Assembly (NCBI GenBank): GCA_020536535.1 | Contig: JAHLWZ010000373.1 | Coordinates: 1 to 64,000 of the forward strand | Source of the DNA: Pelomyxa schiedti | Taxonomy: Eukaryota > Evosea > Pelobiontida > Pelomyxidae | Direction of reading: 5' to 3' | Length of the DNA: 64,000 nt | Shown here: positions 11,187-22,777 of the stretch, in pieces | Position numbering within the stretch: position 1 is the stretch's first letter | Layout: each line of letters starts with the position of its first letter | Position numbers and translations under genes: made by a program | The notes under the pieces: model-generated | What the model was told of the DNA's origin: nothing | What the model saw: the letters and a program-made list of their open reading frames with translations, nothing else | The model's database searches: none

Positions 11187-12766
11187 TTAAAAGTTTTTGG
11201 CATGAAACTCTGTGGTTTCATTTTCCACAAACACGAGAGTTTGCCCAATGGTTTTCTTCCACTCCACAAGGCGCGCTATAAGTGTATCGATTTGGGCAGA
11301 ATCCTGTAGGAATTAGTGACTACAGGAACAAAACAAAGTGGGGATATTTACAAGAACTCTTGGCTTGATCCAGGAAATCTCAACTTGCTGGGCTACTTCA
11401 TCTATTGTGCCCTTGACCAAGCCGAGAGAGAGCGCCTTCATGACGAGTGTCTCGACCTATAGAATTGTGGGTTTATTTGGAAACCAAGGGCCGGTTTTGA
11501 TTACAAACCTCATCCACATTACGGGCTGTGGCTGTGGCAATATCCGCAAAAGAGAGGCAGTGGTCTTGTGCCGGACGTTTGAATACCAGTTGCATCAGTG
11601 CGAGAATAGAAATCTTTTGGCGCATAGCTGCAACATTCCTGGCTAATTGCTATTCTTGATTAATATGGAACTGAGGAATCGGGGGAAAATAAAACCTCAT
11701 TTCTCTGGACATCACTGGCGAGCACTGCTTCAAAGGCAGCCATATCACCACTATTGAAGGCAGTAAGCAAGGTATGTATCCAGGAAAGAGAAGATGTCTC
11801 AAGCAAGCGTTTGCTAATAGGATGTGCCATCTAAGTAGATTACTCACAAATCTTAGTTTTATTTTACTTACAAATTCCCCAAAGTTATAAATGTTAGGAT
11901 GAATCAAGGCACATAAGGCCATATCGAGAGCCAGCCCAGTCTGAACTTCCGTTGTGTATTCATGGAGATCAGCAAAATGCAAAAACTGCATCCCCATGGC
12001 GAAAAACTGTTCTTGGTCTCCTTTTATCTTGAGATTACCTGTAAGAATTCTATATCAACTTGGTTGGAGTACTTTGGAAAATTCGGTGCACAGCTTGTAA
12101 AACTCGGCACAAACTACAGGGTCTAAACCTGCTACACCCTCAAGTTCTTCTTGTGCGTGTTCCATGTAGTCTCTAGTGTTTGTAAGGACAGCATTGGGGA
12201 AAAAAGGGGTACGAGAAACAGACCTTGCTTTTAAAATATTTTGTGGTTCTGGTACTCTAAGAAAGAGCAAACCAAGTATAGCGGTAACAAATATGTGTGC
12301 GCCTTTGTCGGCTTTTATCTTGTTAATGAAGTCCGTGAAAAAGGTTATTCCATCAGCAACTAGATAGAGAAAGTCAGCAATTACCCCTGGAAGGGTTTAA
12401 GTACCAGAGTACTGAGTGGCAATGCGCTTAGCCAGCTTTGTGAGAGTGAGGAGGTTTAATTTAGTCTCGAAGTCCCGAATAAAGTTTTGGTACAGCTCAA
12501 TGAGCTCGTTCTGTGCGTGATCGTCCTTTTTCATAAACATTTCCAAGTAGTCAGTGAGTTGGTGCCAGTTCCTATTGCACAAAACCCGTCATTTGTTGTA
12601 GTTTTATCTTGCATTGTTTTTATTTTATATAAAGTACAAAATACACGTGATTCAAAAAAAAAAAATACCTTCTCTCGTAGAGTGAGGCCATTGTGGAGTA
12701 ATCACCGGCATGACGTGTGCACGTGTTCATTTGGTGCTCCAGAAACGTACGCACTTTTGCGCTCAT
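11187..12766 (-). CDS. PSMD13: 26S proteasome lid subunit Rpn9 / PSMD13
   Basis: The start is at 12766 ([20 protein letters not shown]) and the stop at 11187-11189. Exons separated by short introns give the order expected of Rpn9: an N-terminal helical solenoid with [12 protein letters not shown] and [19 protein letters not shown], a middle segment with the family's characteristic NIYNFGEFV, then the PCI/winged-helix region, and a C-terminal helix ([20 protein letters not shown]). Rpn9 is a structural PCI subunit of the regulatory-particle lid, needed for 26S proteasome assembly, and has no catalytic residues. It is divergent from the phospholipase B-like gene, with 253 bases between start codons. 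Individual exon borders in the centre are approximate; identity is secure. Confidence 0.88.
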
Positions 12767-13019
12767 TTTCGATCTAACTTAGTCTAAAGGGGTGTCGCTG
12801 GCTGTGGCTTGTTGTTCAATTTTTGTTTCCCTTTTCGATTAGTTTCGGTCCCAGCTCCTCAGGATGAACCCACAGATTGCTTTTCCTTCATGACTCTTGG
12901 TGCATAGTGCATTATAGAGGTGGGTGCTATTGATGACCTCAGTCAGACCCTTCAGCTAGGCGAAGAACCAGCGAAAATTAGGAGATTCGTTCATTCGTTG
13001 AATCTTTTAAACCCAGACA
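12767..13019. promoter_or_regulatory. Divergent intergenic region (Rpn9 / phospholipase B-like)
   Basis: Holds the promoters of the two divergent genes. I see no recognisable proteasome-associated control element or TATA box; the stretch is AT-rich with T runs. Confidence 0.3.
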
Positions 13020-15758
13020 ATGGGGCTGCATGTTGGGGTTGTGTCACTCGTGGTCGTACTTACGGTGTCGTGTTTGTTGCATGTTGATGCATCTGTGACG
13101 TACACTGCTGGTTGCCTCAAGACATCTAGTGGGTCATTCCAGGTCTGTAGTATCTCCTGTTTTGCCGACGCGAAGCCCTTTTTTTTTTTCTTTTGGATTT
13201 ACACTTGTTTCACGCACTGGGGACATTTTAATGAGTGTGGTGCACTTCAAGTTCGTATTAACATTGTGAAAGATTGTCTTGGATGTTGGTCGTAACTCGC
13301 AGTACCTTGCGTGGGCTCAATATAACGACTCGCTGGATGACGTTGGGTGGGGCACTTTGCACGTTCATGCCTCACATGACGAGAGCCACACTGACGATGA
13401 CCTGATGTACTGCGCCGGCCTGGTGGAAGGCAGTCACCATTCTTTGTTAGGAGAGTTAGCGGCTGACATTGATTAGGAGCTTTGACACACACCAGAATGT
13501 CACAACATTATAAAATTTATGCTGACGGTATCTTGTCTGACTTTGGCACCACCACATGGCCAGATGATTTAATTACTTACATGAATGACAACATTGATTA
13601 CACAAACAATATGATTTCCGCTCATGTGTGTTTCCATTCAATGGGTTGTTTGCTGTTTCCCCTTTTTGTTAAGTAAAAAAATAGGCTGCCTCTGATCCAT
13701 GGTGGCGACAAGCTGGTTATGTGGTTGCACACACAAATGGCATTTTGGATGGATATCACCTATATCAATTAGCAGGCGAACAAAATATAAGGTTAACTTC
13801 TTTTTACTCTCAACAACAATTCTCATTATCTCAGTTATGTTGATATGTGGATCTATCAGTCTGCAGGTGATATGGATGACATTAGTCTGTTTATTTCACC
13901 AAGCAATTGGGTTGAAACTGCAAGTATGGTTCCATTTGCCTAGGTACTAAATTCATATTCTCCTAGATGGGAAGCATATCAAGGCTCCAAGTGGGTGGAC
14001 GTAGTGGGCGTTTTTCTTTAATTTAATGAATTTAGGTGACCAGTGGTATGACACACATCATCATTGCTCTGGAATGGTTTTCCTTCCAAGTGATTCTAGT
14101 GATATCTACTTTGCCCAGGTTTCTCTTTAATTTTAAACAAAAATCGTCTAAACCCCCATCAGGATTCTTGGTCTGCAATCAATACCATGAATAGAGTTCT
14201 GAAGGTTGTAGGATCCTTTCGTGTCGCGCACTCATTTCCAACCACAGGAGTACGATTTTCAACTCACAGAGCCGTCAACAGCCTCCACTAAATGGACTTT
14301 TTCATCCCACCCTGGCCTTGGATATTCTATGGATGACTTCTGGGAATTAGACTCTGACTTACTTGTTCTAGAGGTATTCATGCCTTGCCTAAATTTTTAT
14401 CTTATTCTCTTTAGACAACTTTGCACAACTGGAACACAACTTTGTATGAGTTATACTGCACACCAAGGGTTTGTTTTTCCCCTACCTTCAGCCGTCTAAA
14501 CAACAACTCCTCGGTATTTAGACCATTCTTTGCTGGCTTAGAGTTCAGGTACCTTTTCTTTCATTCTTTGCACAAATAACACACCTCCTTAGATCGCCAA
14601 TAGGTTTATTTCAAATATGTCTTTTGTTCACAGAGGTTATTGACCTCCCATAAGGATGTCCTCTGACGGTAGAACTTGGTGCAGTAACTTCATACGAGAA
14701 GTGTGCCTACTATTCCCACTTGATAACCTCTGACTCTTCTAACAGAACTCTGGAACGTACAATAATCAATATGTAGTATGGTCTTTATCGTTTCACAAGT
14801 AATGTCTTGTAGTTTGTTGTTGACACCAAGAAATTCACTCCTGGCACTAAGCCCACTTCTGGTCTTCTCTGGGCTATTGAACAACTTCCAGGAGAGTATG
14901 TGGCAATTTTTGGAGTGTAATGAAACATTAACAACAATAATCATTAGGTATGAGATGGGGGATAGAACAGCTGAGTTGGTTGCAAATACTTACGTGCCAA
15001 GCTACAACACCCCTTTCTTCACTAAAATTTATAACGATGCCGGCTACCCGGAGAAAGGTTCCGCCGGAACAAGGTTATGTTCACACTAACGAGAAGTAGT
15101 TGAAGAAACACAGAGCAACTACTGGACCTACTGGAACAACAGGTTAGTTATTCAGCACAAGTAACCAAATAATAACACTTTACAAGTCGAATGCTCATCA
15201 CTGAGCGCGATTTTGCTTCTATCGATTCTTATGAGGCCTTTAAGGTTTGTTGGGTCTCACAGGTCACTTTTTTTTACCTGTCTTGCATACAACAGTCCTT
15301 CATGAGATACAACGATTGGGAGAACGACCCCCTGTCCAATGAAGACCCCGCAGAATCTATACAATCGCGTTATGATCTAAGACCCGACAGCTGTATTCCA
15401 TCTGGTACGGGATGTTACAACAGACTTCTGCAATCTAAAATACTCTAACAGGAACCATGAACCTCTGCCCTAGTGCTTTTGCAGGCCTGGATGCAAAAAC
15501 GACAAACTACCAACTATCACAGAATTTAATGTTTGATGCCATCAGTAGCCCTCAATATGAAACACAGCCTGTCTGGGTGTTTGGTGTAAGCTTTTCGATT
15601 CCTATTGTCATGAGCCTCATTCACACCCCTAGGTTGGGAAATGGGCTGATGTCGAATGGGATGGGCTTCCTCAAGTCTGGAAGGTACACCCTTTTTGTTT
15701 GTTTCAAGTCCCTAATGAACTACAGTTCCCTTGGATTCAATTTGCCCCAGATAAGTAG
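13020..15758 (+). CDS. Secreted/lysosomal phospholipase B-like protein (PLBD family)
   Basis: The N-terminus (MGLHVGVVSLVVVLTVSCLL) is a classical signal peptide. Many short exons then spell the phospholipase B-like (PF04916) signature in order: NDSLDDVGWGTLHVHASHDE and MYCAGLVEGSHHSL, followed by DPWWRQAGYVVAHTNGILDG, ISPSNWVETASMV, CSGMVFLPSDSSDIYFAQDS, WNTTLYELYCTPR, YEMGDRTAELVANTYVPSYN, SFMRYNDWENDPLS and SRYDLRPDSCIPSG. The last exons end the protein in KWADVEWDGLPQVWKFPWIQFAPDK, giving the stop at 15756-15758. PLBD proteins are autoprocessed N-terminal-nucleophile hydrolases of lysosomes and secretions; Dictyostelium has several. The gene is unusually intron-rich, with a dozen or more introns. 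Exact exon edges were not all verified. Confidence 0.85.
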
Positions 15759-15935
15759 AGGCTCCATAAGCACCGACCTGGGAATGGGACCAGGGACCTC
15801 CCTCTTTGCTTTGATTGAATCTTTCCTGCTTCCCAACCAGTTCGGCGGAGAAAGTACAGCAATTCTAAAAGGTTCGGAAAGAACAGCAGCTAGTAGCCGA
15901 TTCTTTCTTTTTTTCTTTTTTTTTTTTTAAAAAAA

Positions 15936-16540
15936 AAGCGCTCACCACGTGCTGGTGAGCGCCGACGAGACACTTGGGTGAGTGTGCTCGCCGTAGTAAG
16001 TTTGGTTGGCACTTCGGTGAGTGCATGTTGTTTTTGGTTGGATAGAGCCGCCTGCTTGGGTAGGTAGGTTGCTCGTAGTTTTATTTTGAGTTGGTTTGCC
16101 GCGGTGGGCAGAGGGAATGCTGTGTGGGAAGAGAGCAATAAGACGAAGAAAGAGGGCGTTTATAGAAAGAGAGCACCGGTTACAGCCGAGAGCGAGTCAG
16201 CGGGTACCGACAAGTCCTCTCGATGGCAAGCAAAAACACATAACAATAGGGTTGAAAAAACAAGGTTGTTTTTTTCTTGTTGGTTCGAGCCGCCTGCCTG
16301 GGAGGCAGGTTGCTCATAGTTGTTGACACCTCGGTGGGTGTGCTCGTTGTAGTAAGTTGGTTCGAGCCGCCTACTTGGGTAGGTAGGTTGCTCACAGTTG
16401 TTGACACCTCGGTGGGTGTCTCGTAGGTTGTTGGTCACGCCTACTTGGGTAGGTAGGCTGCTTGTAGTTTTAGTTTTTGACGCTTCGGTGAGCGCCTGTT
16501 GTTTGTTAGTTGGTTAGAGCCGCCTACTGGGTTAGGAAAG
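15936..16540. repeat. Array of short hairpin-forming direct repeats
   Basis: Just after the phospholipase B-like gene lies an array built from three recurring palindrome types. One is GCGCTCACCAC...GTGGTGAGCGC-like (15938-15963 is a near-perfect stem). One is the GCCTACTTGGGTAGGTAGGC type (near 16060, 16370 and 16440; variant GCCTGCCTGGGAGGCAGG near 16291). One is CACCTCGGTGGGTG (16328 and 16402). Two units starting TGGTTCGAGC at 16281 and 16358 repeat with a 77-base period. The spacers (TTGCTCATAGTTGTTGA, GCTCGTTGTAGTAAGTTGG) are also conserved. The minus strand is partly open, but the peptide is a translation of the repeats and shows no family. Confidence 0.75.
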
Positions 16541-17279
16541 GTAAGGGTGACAAAGGCTAATTATTGCCGGGTCTATAGTATAATATGTGCATGGTAAAAA
16601 ATCGAAATTCAAAATCTGGCCAAGGTTGTAAATTTCCAAAACAAAGATAATTCGTGGGCGCTCACACACTTCCAGAGGGTGTGGCTTCAGGGTTGCATAA
16701 TCTTTCTTGGATTACGGTCAAACTCAAAATGTGTCTTGGGAGCAACCACTGCTGGATATGGGGAAAGGGGATATGAGGCAACATCAATGGGACGGGGAAA
16801 AAACCAAACAAAGGCATACCAGGCCGGCTGAGCAACAATCACCAAGTAGGAATCGTGGAATCTTTGCACTGTTGACTGTTCCCTGGTGCCAAGGCAAAGC
16901 AGGTTTTTCCACGACGGCATTTGGAAGGCGTGTGTTTTGGCTGCGTGGATGAGTTGAGGGTAACCTTATTGAAGCAATCCCCATAGGTTTTGAAGTTATT
17001 CCGGTGCATTTTTGAAGTTGATGTTGCATGGGGAAATTTGAGAAAAGCATCGTTACTGATCCCTTGGACCCAATGTGTTATGGCTTGCGGTGCTCCAAGT
17101 GTGGAGGGTGCTCTCTCTACTGTTCAATGAAGTCATGTGATGGAATGGAAGCAGTAACTCACCAAAAATAGAAGTAACTTACCAAAAATTCAAAGTTATC
17201 TTTTCCATAGAGAACGGATCATGAGAGTCTAGATTCTTAACTGGGAGCGAACTTTGTTAGGATCTCTGCCACCCATATC
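16541..17279. other. Unassigned sequence, no supported gene
   Basis: Short open frames exist on both strands (for example minus 17050-16784), but none joins to neighbours by a convincing splice or shows a known motif. It may be decayed repeat DNA continuing from the hairpin array. Confidence 0.4.
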
Positions 17280-17770
17280 TTAGATATTCATTTCAAGCAT
17301 ACTGGATGTGTACTCATTCCTCGGTAGCCACGAGTAAAATGCGCAAAGATTTAGTCGCGATTGTGCAGTGAGAAGATTCCCGAAACGATAGCCGACGACA
17401 GGGCTAAAATATTCCCACAATCCACAACAATTTCGGGCGGTATCAAACAACCTCCGCGTGTAATAATGGGAACGGCCGTTCGCCCGAGCCTCGAAAGCCA
17501 GCATATCCTTTACCGCCGTCAATTGTGCGTGCTTGGCAGCGGCAGCGGCGGTCCTTCTTCCTTCCTCGCGTGCCTCTTCGTAAACTCACAAATCATTGAA
17601 CTCCTCCTTCTATTGGTGGCTGTAATATCCGCTTGGAGCATAGCCAAAGGGCCAGTCCCTCTCGTCTCACCCCCAAGCTGCAGCCGTCGTAGAAGATTCC
17701 GATGCTTCCGCGTCTACCTTTTCTCCCGTCTTTGGGTCCTTGCGTCTGATGCCAGTGGGCAGTACGAAAA
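17280..17770 (-). CDS. Unresolved minus-strand gene, coding-like exons
   Basis: Not recognised. Two protein-like segments lie on the minus strand: an upstream one with FFFVLPTGIRRKDPKTGEK near 17770-17690, and a downstream one with EEAREEGRRTAAAAAKHAQL and FEARANGRSHYYTRRLFD, ending at 17280 in TSSMLEMNI. A GTGAGACG donor and a CCAATAG acceptor lie between them, but the frame after the acceptor (KEEFNDL) meets a TGA at 17588-17586 before continuing as VYEEAREEG. Either a short intron is missed, or the gene is broken. No start codon exists on this strand between 17770 and 17900, so the 5' end may overlap the head of the divergent RhoGEF gene. Confidence 0.3.
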
Positions 17771-17878
17771 AAAAATTCTTCGACACCCAACTTGTGCTGT
17801 ACGTAAGAACGGAAAACAAACAAAATCAATGTTGGTGCGCAACAGGTCTTGAATACGATAGTAAAATGCAGGGCAGTA

Positions 17879-20800
17879 ATGTCAACAACGATGTTCAAAG
17901 GTAGTGACCAGAGAAATTTTTGTTACTCATTCACGCACGGAATGCAGAGTAGGGAACACCTCGGACATCAGGGAATGGATTGTGGGAGTATTGGGGCCGA
18001 GCGAGGTTAATTTAGATGAGGGTGTTGATTTCCCAAATTCTCTCAAATCGGGGGAGCTATTGTGCCAGTATGTCTTTTTTATTGCCCCTATTTCTTTTTC
18101 TAATGTCTGTAGCTTGATCAGCAAGTTGTACCCTGGATGTATTTCTGACCTTTCAGCAATTGAGTGTCCAAGCCCAGAAATAAGAATACAAAGTTATCTT
18201 AAAGCATGCTCAGATATTGGCATGCATCCAACTGACACATTTTTACCTGAAGATATTGTGCTGGAATCGAACTTGCCTCTAGTATAGTTGTCTTTATTTT
18301 CCTGCCTTATATATTCGTTAATTTTTTCCCCTTAGGTATTCAAAAACCTAAGAGCCCTTGCAGAAATGCACAAGGGAAGTACTGTGACACAAGAGACACC
18401 AGGTACACCACTGCAGTCCAATAGCCCTTCTTCTGTGGAATCCAAGGACGAACTTGCACCAACATTTCCTGATGAAATTTCTCCAGAACATAATGAATTG
18501 GTGGCCTGGGTATGCAAATGAGAACTCAATTTGTAATGTCAATCCTTTGACTATCAAAAAAAGGCAAATCTATACCTGTCTAAAGCAAATCCCCCTTGTA
18601 CTCTAGAAAACCTTAGCACTGATATCCGTTCAGGTTTAAAACTGCTAAGGCTTCTTGAGGTATGACAACTCCAACAAACCGTTAGTTTCCGTACCTTATG
18701 CAATGTAAGGTTTTGACCAAAGAGCCATTGGCTTCAGTCTACCAGCTCTCAGAAGAACCCACTCTCTGGGAGAGACAACAAGCTTCAGAATTGGCCCTAT
18801 CCTTAATAGAGCAGCACACACTATCTAAAGTTGAATGCTGCTCTGCCGTTGGTACTTAACGTAATGCCATCAACTCCATTAAACATGCTAGATATCATTT
18901 CCGGAAATAGTCAAAATGTGGCTAAGCTGTTTTCACTTCTTCGGGACAAATATGACTTGGACTACCTTTATTTCAAAGTTGGATAGTATCAACTGATCTA
19001 CATTCCTTCTTACACCCACTAGGTACTCAACGAACGGTACTCGGCAAGGACTTCACTAACGGACAGCTATTCACAGTAACATCACATAACCTTCCAACGA
19101 AGTGTAAGAATACCATAATAGGTCACAACCAAGTGACTCTAGTGACACTGAAGTGGACTTGACCCAAGCTGAAGAAGATCCACTTGGTAGTGAGCAACAA
19201 CTTCCCCTTAAAACAAGACCAAGATCCAGAACGATTGGCGGGAGAATGAGCCTAGAGCTGCACGGAATAAAAAATGGCTTTCTAGCCAGCAGTCTGCGGG
19301 ACAGCGCGGATGGGTCACGAGAGGACAGCAGTGAGGGATTGCGATTGAGCAGTAGCAGTTTTGACGATTTCGATATGGACCTGGAAATTGCTCGACTTGA
19401 AATGATGCAAGAAGACTCCCCACAATTAGAGAACATGAAAGTACCCAAGTGCAAGAATTTGGACCTTTTGTTTGATCTAGAGCCCATCCCAAGCCTCCCG
19501 AGTGGCTCTACATTTTCAGGAATTCTTGATCACTTGAATCAAATTTGTAAAATAGACCTTTCCAGTGGGGAGGCAGAGGCAAATCAATCTGAGGATGTAC
19601 GAAACGAAATTATACGAGTAGTTACTGAAGAAACAAAGAAAGTTATGGCTCACACAAGGAAACTTGCTGAAGAGCATGTAGAATCATGTACCAAAAAGAT
19701 TCTTGAAGATATTTGTTCCAATAAATGCGAAAGCGTTTCTTACGGAAATTTGGATCAGACAGCACCTTTGCCCTCTTTCGAGAAACTCAAGCAAGAAATT
19801 GACTCAATTGAAAGAGAGGTAGCTGAAACTGAGATGACTCTGAAAAAGATTTCAGAAGAAAAAGCAAGGAAAAAACTTGCGAAAGAAGACAAACAAGTAC
19901 AAAATATCAAGTCAATTAAACATGTCAGGCAACCCTCACGTTCTGGCATCACTGTTAGTGGACGTGCCAGTCACAGAAGGACAGAATCAGCAGTAAAAAC
20001 ACCACTGTATGCTCATAAACTACAGTTACGGCAACGGCAACACCAAAGCCCAACAGCAACAAGAACCTCTCGAAGTCTTTCGGTAAGTGAAGATGACCAG
20101 GCGGAAATTGCCCAAGCCGCTGTGCGGAAATGTGTTGTTTCAGAGCTGCTAGATACAGAGCGCAGCTACTTGCGACATCTCCAGACGGTATCAGCTTTTA
20201 TAGCCAATGTAAGACATAAGAATGTACTTGGGGATGAAGAAATAAGATCAGTTTTTTCCAACTGGGAGCAACTGGCTGGGGTTCATGAAGTACTGGTAGG
20301 CGAGCTTACAAAAAAGTATGACTCCTGGTGCCCAAATACAACTATAGGCGATATATTCCTCACTAATGTACTTGCTACCTTTTTCTGCCACTAAGAATTC
20401 TTATCACAAATTCAAGGGGAAGGAGTTTTTAAAATATGAGTCCTACTTGCATAACTATGCAGCAGCGACGGTATCATTGCACTACTTGAGGCAACGCGAT
20501 CCAAAGTTCGCCTCCCTCATCCAAGTAGCTATTTCCTTTCTTAGGCACCTTCTCACTCCCTGTAAGCAATTCCATCAACAACAAACGGAGACCCACTTCG
20601 AACTACAAGCTTTTCTGATTATGCCAGGTGAGCAGACCAATAATTTACCATTATTCACCAGTTTTCCTACAGTACAAAGGTTGCCCAGATACTTGGTATT
20701 TCCGTTCCAATTATTGCAATCTGCTCACCCTATTTTTCAGCTACTCCTCGAAAATATGCAAAAATATACCAGTCCGATGCATCCGGATCGGCAAATGCTG

Positions 20801-21566
20801 ATCGACGCACATAAATATGTTCTTGAAACAGTTAACCTTCTTAATTCCGGAATTGACCCATCACTGGCTATTCGAGCACGAAAACTTGTTTCGGTGGCCT
20901 CTAGTATTGCTACTGATGATCCTACGGTATCACTTCGAATCCTTTCTCCACTGATTCATCACCATTCCAGCCTCTCGTAATTCCGAACCGTACTCTAGTA
21001 AGGTTGAGCCTCCTCTCTAAATTAGACTTTTAGTATTTCTTTGTTGTTTACAAATTCGCAGAGAGGGGGCCATCGAGGTGAAACTTCAATGGACTCCTTC
21101 CCTGGACAAGTCAATTCCAGCACCGCCTAGAATTCCCAAGCACAAGTCCACACCCTATATTTTCCTTTTTAATGATTTGCTCCTCTACTGCGACCAAAGT
21201 ACTCTTCCATTCCATGGTTTCAACTTTTTCTAACACAACCACAGTGAAAGCACCAAAGGATGGGAAACTATTCACTTTGCTTGAACTGATTCGGATAGAC
21301 CAAATAAAAAATGTACCTCCTTACACAGTCACATTTCACTCCCTAACTTCCCTTCCCATAAGGTGGTTTGCACGGCCACCTCTGTCCACATATCCCTGGG
21401 TGCTGTTTCACAAGCCAACACATGGATTCTCACCCCACAAAAATCCAAATCCCCCACAAGCAACCTGTCACTTTGGGAGACAGACATCAAGTCCCTGGTC
21501 ACAAAATCACAACAATCAGCAACTCACACCGTCACAACACTGGTCATACCACCTAATACACCCTGA
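17879..21566 (+). CDS. Rho guanine-nucleotide exchange factor with two CH domains (CH-CH-DH-PH)
   Basis: Start at 17879 (MSTTMFK), spliced from 17900 over a 49-base intron into VGNTSDIREWIVGVLG. The first calponin-homology domain includes FPNSLKSGELLCQ and LISKLYPGCISDLS. A second CH-like region follows (ANLYLSKANPPCTLENL, SGLKLLRLLE). A long linker with coiled coil (FEKLKQEIDSIEREVAETEM) spans 19150-20050. The DH domain starts at VSELLDTERSYLRHLQTV and contains FLIMP/VQRLPRYLVFPFQLLQ, the conserved helix that binds Rho GTPases, split by an intron. A PH domain follows (YIFLFNDLLLYCDQS). Stop at 21564-21566 after LVIPPNTP. RhoGEFs load GTP onto Rho/Rac; the CH pair suggests actin or microtubule targeting. 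Confidence 0.82.
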
Positions 21567-21699
21567 CTACTGTAAATGTGGCGAGGTGTCATGGATTTCT
21601 ATACTAGCTTGATCATACGCAACCTGGCGCCACCGTAAACTTTAAAAATTGAAATTGCAATCAAGCTCACGCAAAACAGGCAACCAACTTGGTTGCCCT

Positions 21700-21960
21700 A
21701 ATAACTCGGCACAGGGGTGTGTCTTGGGGGGTTGCGGTGCTGGGTTTCCCGCGGGTGGTTCTTCTCCTGCAAAAGTACAAGTGAGTGTTACTATTCAAAG
21801 TCAGGAAAAGCACACTTTAAAATGGTTCCAGCAGTAGTTGGACCCACACACCACAACCCCAACAAGCTTGTTGTGCACAATAACTCAGCACAGGGGTGTG
21901 TCTTAGGGGGTTGTGGTGCTGGGTTTCCTGTGGGCAGTGATTTTGGGAGGAGATGATACA
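21700..21960. repeat. Diverged tandem/direct repeat pair
   Basis: Two copies of about 65 bases, at roughly 21698-21762 and 21879-21945, share CACAGGGGTGTGTCTT followed by GGGGTTG, GGTGCTGGGTTTCC and a G-rich end. They differ at scattered positions. They are separated by unrelated sequence and lie in a gene-free stretch, so they look like remnants of a mobile or satellite-like element. Confidence 0.55.
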
Positions 21961-22777
21961 CTTTTTGATAGGGAAAATCACCACCCACTGATCCAGATAT
22001 GTAATGAACTTGATGCTTGAAAGAAGAAGTAATGAAAAATGAGTATGCATCACCACTGCTCTTAGTGCTAGACTGCTATTTGTTCCAATGACTGCCCTTT
22101 TCAGTGATTCATCCCTGAACTCTGAGATTAAAGCATGAGATGGTGTACATTACAAGAAGATTATTGTGGAGATAAATGGAAGTCAGATGCAGTACAAATC
22201 TTGGAGAAAGTCTACCCACACCAAGCAATTTGTGTTGGAATCACCTTGGGAAGAAGGTTGGATTTACCATTCTCGAACTTATGTATGCCAATTGAGACAA
22301 TTGAGATACAGGAACTTAGAGAGGAGTGCTACTTGGCAGGGGGTACACTTCTGGAATACAAACAAATTCCAAATTAAAATTTAAAGAAACCTGGTGTGGT
22401 GCAGGGGATCACACCTCGCCACACCTGGTCCTGATTAATGTGGAAAATCCCAACTTGGTCAGCTGTATTGGCCTGCTGATTCAAGTGGGCCATAGTGGCT
22501 CAAGCTAAAGCAACAAAGTAATAAACTCTTGTGTAATTCGGGCTTCTTTCTCCCTTACACAAGTAAAACAACAACCATCATCAATTGAATCTCCCTCAGG
22601 GTCCCAACAGATTCGGGGTCGTTCTCCCAGAAATCCATCAGGGATTAGAACCGTACTTAGAACTACAGCGACTCGAAGTCACCTCGCCACAAACACCCAA
22701 TTTCTCTTGATCCAAGTCACCAGACGCACCCTCCTAAACAGAAGAATTTCGTACTGGTACCACGAGAAAAGTACACG
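21961..22777. other. Gene-free stretch with fragmentary open frames
   Basis: Plus-strand open frames at 22135-22377 and 22166-22384 overlap in different frames and match nothing I recognise. Codon-like composition is poor. A short inverted GGTGTG/CACACC motif occurs near 22392-22415. Probably repeat-derived or the distal promoter of the next gene. Confidence 0.4.

Noticed and set aside
16281-16370. tRNA-like B box (GGTTCGAGCC) inside the repeats
   Set aside because: No acceptor stem, D arm or anticodon arm can be folded around it, and the motif is simply part of the 77-base repeat.
15936-16540. Possible CRISPR-like array
   Set aside because: Repeats are separated by conserved, not unique, spacers, the unit itself varies, and the window is eukaryotic. 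It is a satellite-like hairpin array.
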